5,160 nt of DNA from Thermodesulfobacteriota bacterium (GTDB lineage: Bacteria; Desulfobacterota; BSN033; UBA1163): positions 1 through 5,160 of the forward strand of contig JASEIE010000281.1 in NCBI GenBank assembly GCA_030024065.1, in the 5' to 3' direction. The notes below the pieces were generated by a model. It was not told the DNA's origin. It did no database searches and saw nothing but the letters and a program-made list of their open reading frames with translations. Shown here piece after piece: positions 4,581-5,160 of this stretch. Numbering within the stretch: the first letter of the stretch is position 1; each line of letters opens with the position of its first letter. The position numbers and the translations under genes are program-made.

Positions 4581-5160
4581 TCATTCCAGCTTAACGATTT
4601 TGCACTGGGCAAGCGCTTCTCCCCCCAAACCCAGAAGGGCTTCGACGACCTCATTGGGCTTTGCTGTCTTTCCGCTGAGGCTTCGAAGAACGAGTTCTAA
4701 GACCGGACCGACCTTTTCGCCTGCCCCTTCCGTTTCTTCCTTTACTTCCACTCTTTCGATCAGAGGAAGAAGATCGATCCTCCTCTTCTTTTCTTTTCTC
4801 TCCTGGAAGATGAAGAGTTCTTCTTGGTCCATACTCTTTTTCAGCCTTGAAAGGGCCTCCTCTTTTGAGAGGAGATAATCCAGAGAAATCCGATAAACCG
4901 ACCGATGCGGAAGAGAGGAAGACGGGAGGGGGAACAGGACTTCCCTGGCCTCAATGATTTCAATTCCTTCCGGAAGGGTCTGATTGAGCCTCTCCTTCAA
5001 TTCCGTCGAAGTGATCCTTCCCTCCAGCTCGATATCAACGATCTCTCTCAGACTCTCCACTCCCACCGGAAGGGCCTTTTCAAAGACGATTCTCGGCATC
5101 GGGTGAAATCCCTCGGAGTAATGGAGGGAAAGACCGGCCCTCTTTGCCGACCGGTAGAAG
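4581..5160 (-). CDS. DUF2344 / TIGR03936 radical SAM-linked protein, N-terminus outside window
   Basis: The frame is open to the window edge, so this is the C-terminal 192 residues of a longer protein. The internal ATG at 5099 is not the start, because the family's conserved stretch runs through it (AGLSLHYSEGFHPMPRIVFE). Visible hallmarks are YSEGFHPMPRI, the ALPVGVES segment, a charged middle (EEALSRLKKSMDQEELFIFQERKEKKRRIDL), and the C-terminal LRSLSGKTAKPNEVVEALLGL. Family members occur alone or fused behind a B12-binding radical SAM domain (TIGR03960); which form this is cannot be seen. The biochemical role is unknown. Recurrent placement beside RNase E/G and ribosomal protein genes hints at an RNA or translation link (inference). 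It ends 198 bases before the RNase G start, on the same strand. Confidence 0.88.
   Translation of the reverse strand, partial: FYRSAKRAGLSLHYSEGFHPMPRIVFEKALPVGVESLREIVDIELEGRITSTELKERLNQTLPEGIEIIEAREVLFPLPSSSLPHRSVYRISLDYLLSKEEALSRLKKSMDQEELFIFQERKEKKRRIDLLPLIERVEVKEETEGAGEKVGPVLELVLRSLSGKTAKPNEVVEALLGLGGEALAQCKIVKLE

Noticed and set aside
4581..5099. Complete 172-residue protein starting at 5099
   Set aside because: Codons continue in frame to the window edge and encode the conserved family segment just before this Met, so the gene is truncated by the window.

Overview
The window reads almost entirely on the minus strand. The RNase E/G-type ribonuclease next to a radical-SAM-linked DUF2344 protein, the codon choice, and the word-like degenerate repeats between genes suggest a Deltaproteobacterium (Desulfobacterota) or a close relative such as Nitrospirota. 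This assignment is an inference from gene order and protein flavour; no rRNA or other strong marker is present.

In transcription order (high to low coordinates): (1) 5160-4581, the C-terminal 192 residues of a DUF2344 / TIGR03936 protein whose beginning lies outside the window. (2) 4580-4383, a spacer filled with degenerate CCTGATATCCTG-type repeats in both orientations. (3) 4382-2895, a full-length 495-residue RNase G/E-family ribonuclease with S1 domain, both catalytic aspartates and the zinc-link cysteines. (4) 2894-2567, a gene-free mosaic of short repeat words. (5) A near-consensus sigma-70 promoter at 2566-2539 driving a Phd/YefM-type antitoxin (2509-2228) and a RelE-type toxin (2238-1927) that overlap by 11 bases. 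(6) From about 1911 down to the window edge, a group II intron in the same orientation: structured RNA domains I-III, a 445-residue reverse transcriptase/maturase (1376-39), domain V (54-22) and the first half of domain VI. The intron's 3' end lies beyond position 1.

The genes fall into two layers. RNase G and DUF2344 are a core housekeeping pair often found near ribosomal protein genes. The toxin-antitoxin pair and the intron form an accessory block downstream of RNase G, where the family's usual neighbour rplU might have been expected. The intron's 5' end is supported by two exon-intron pairings read from the sequence: TATAAAG/CTTTGTA (IBS2-EBS2) and AAGACC/GGTCTT (IBS1-EBS1). The 5' splice site then sits about 15 bases past the toxin stop codon, so the intron probably rides on the toxin-antitoxin transcript.

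No wholly new system is evident. The points most worth following are the maturase reading frame ending inside catalytic domain V, the one-base-short domain V, the RelE toxin with cysteine where E. coli RelE has its catalytic Tyr87, and the intergenic repeat families.
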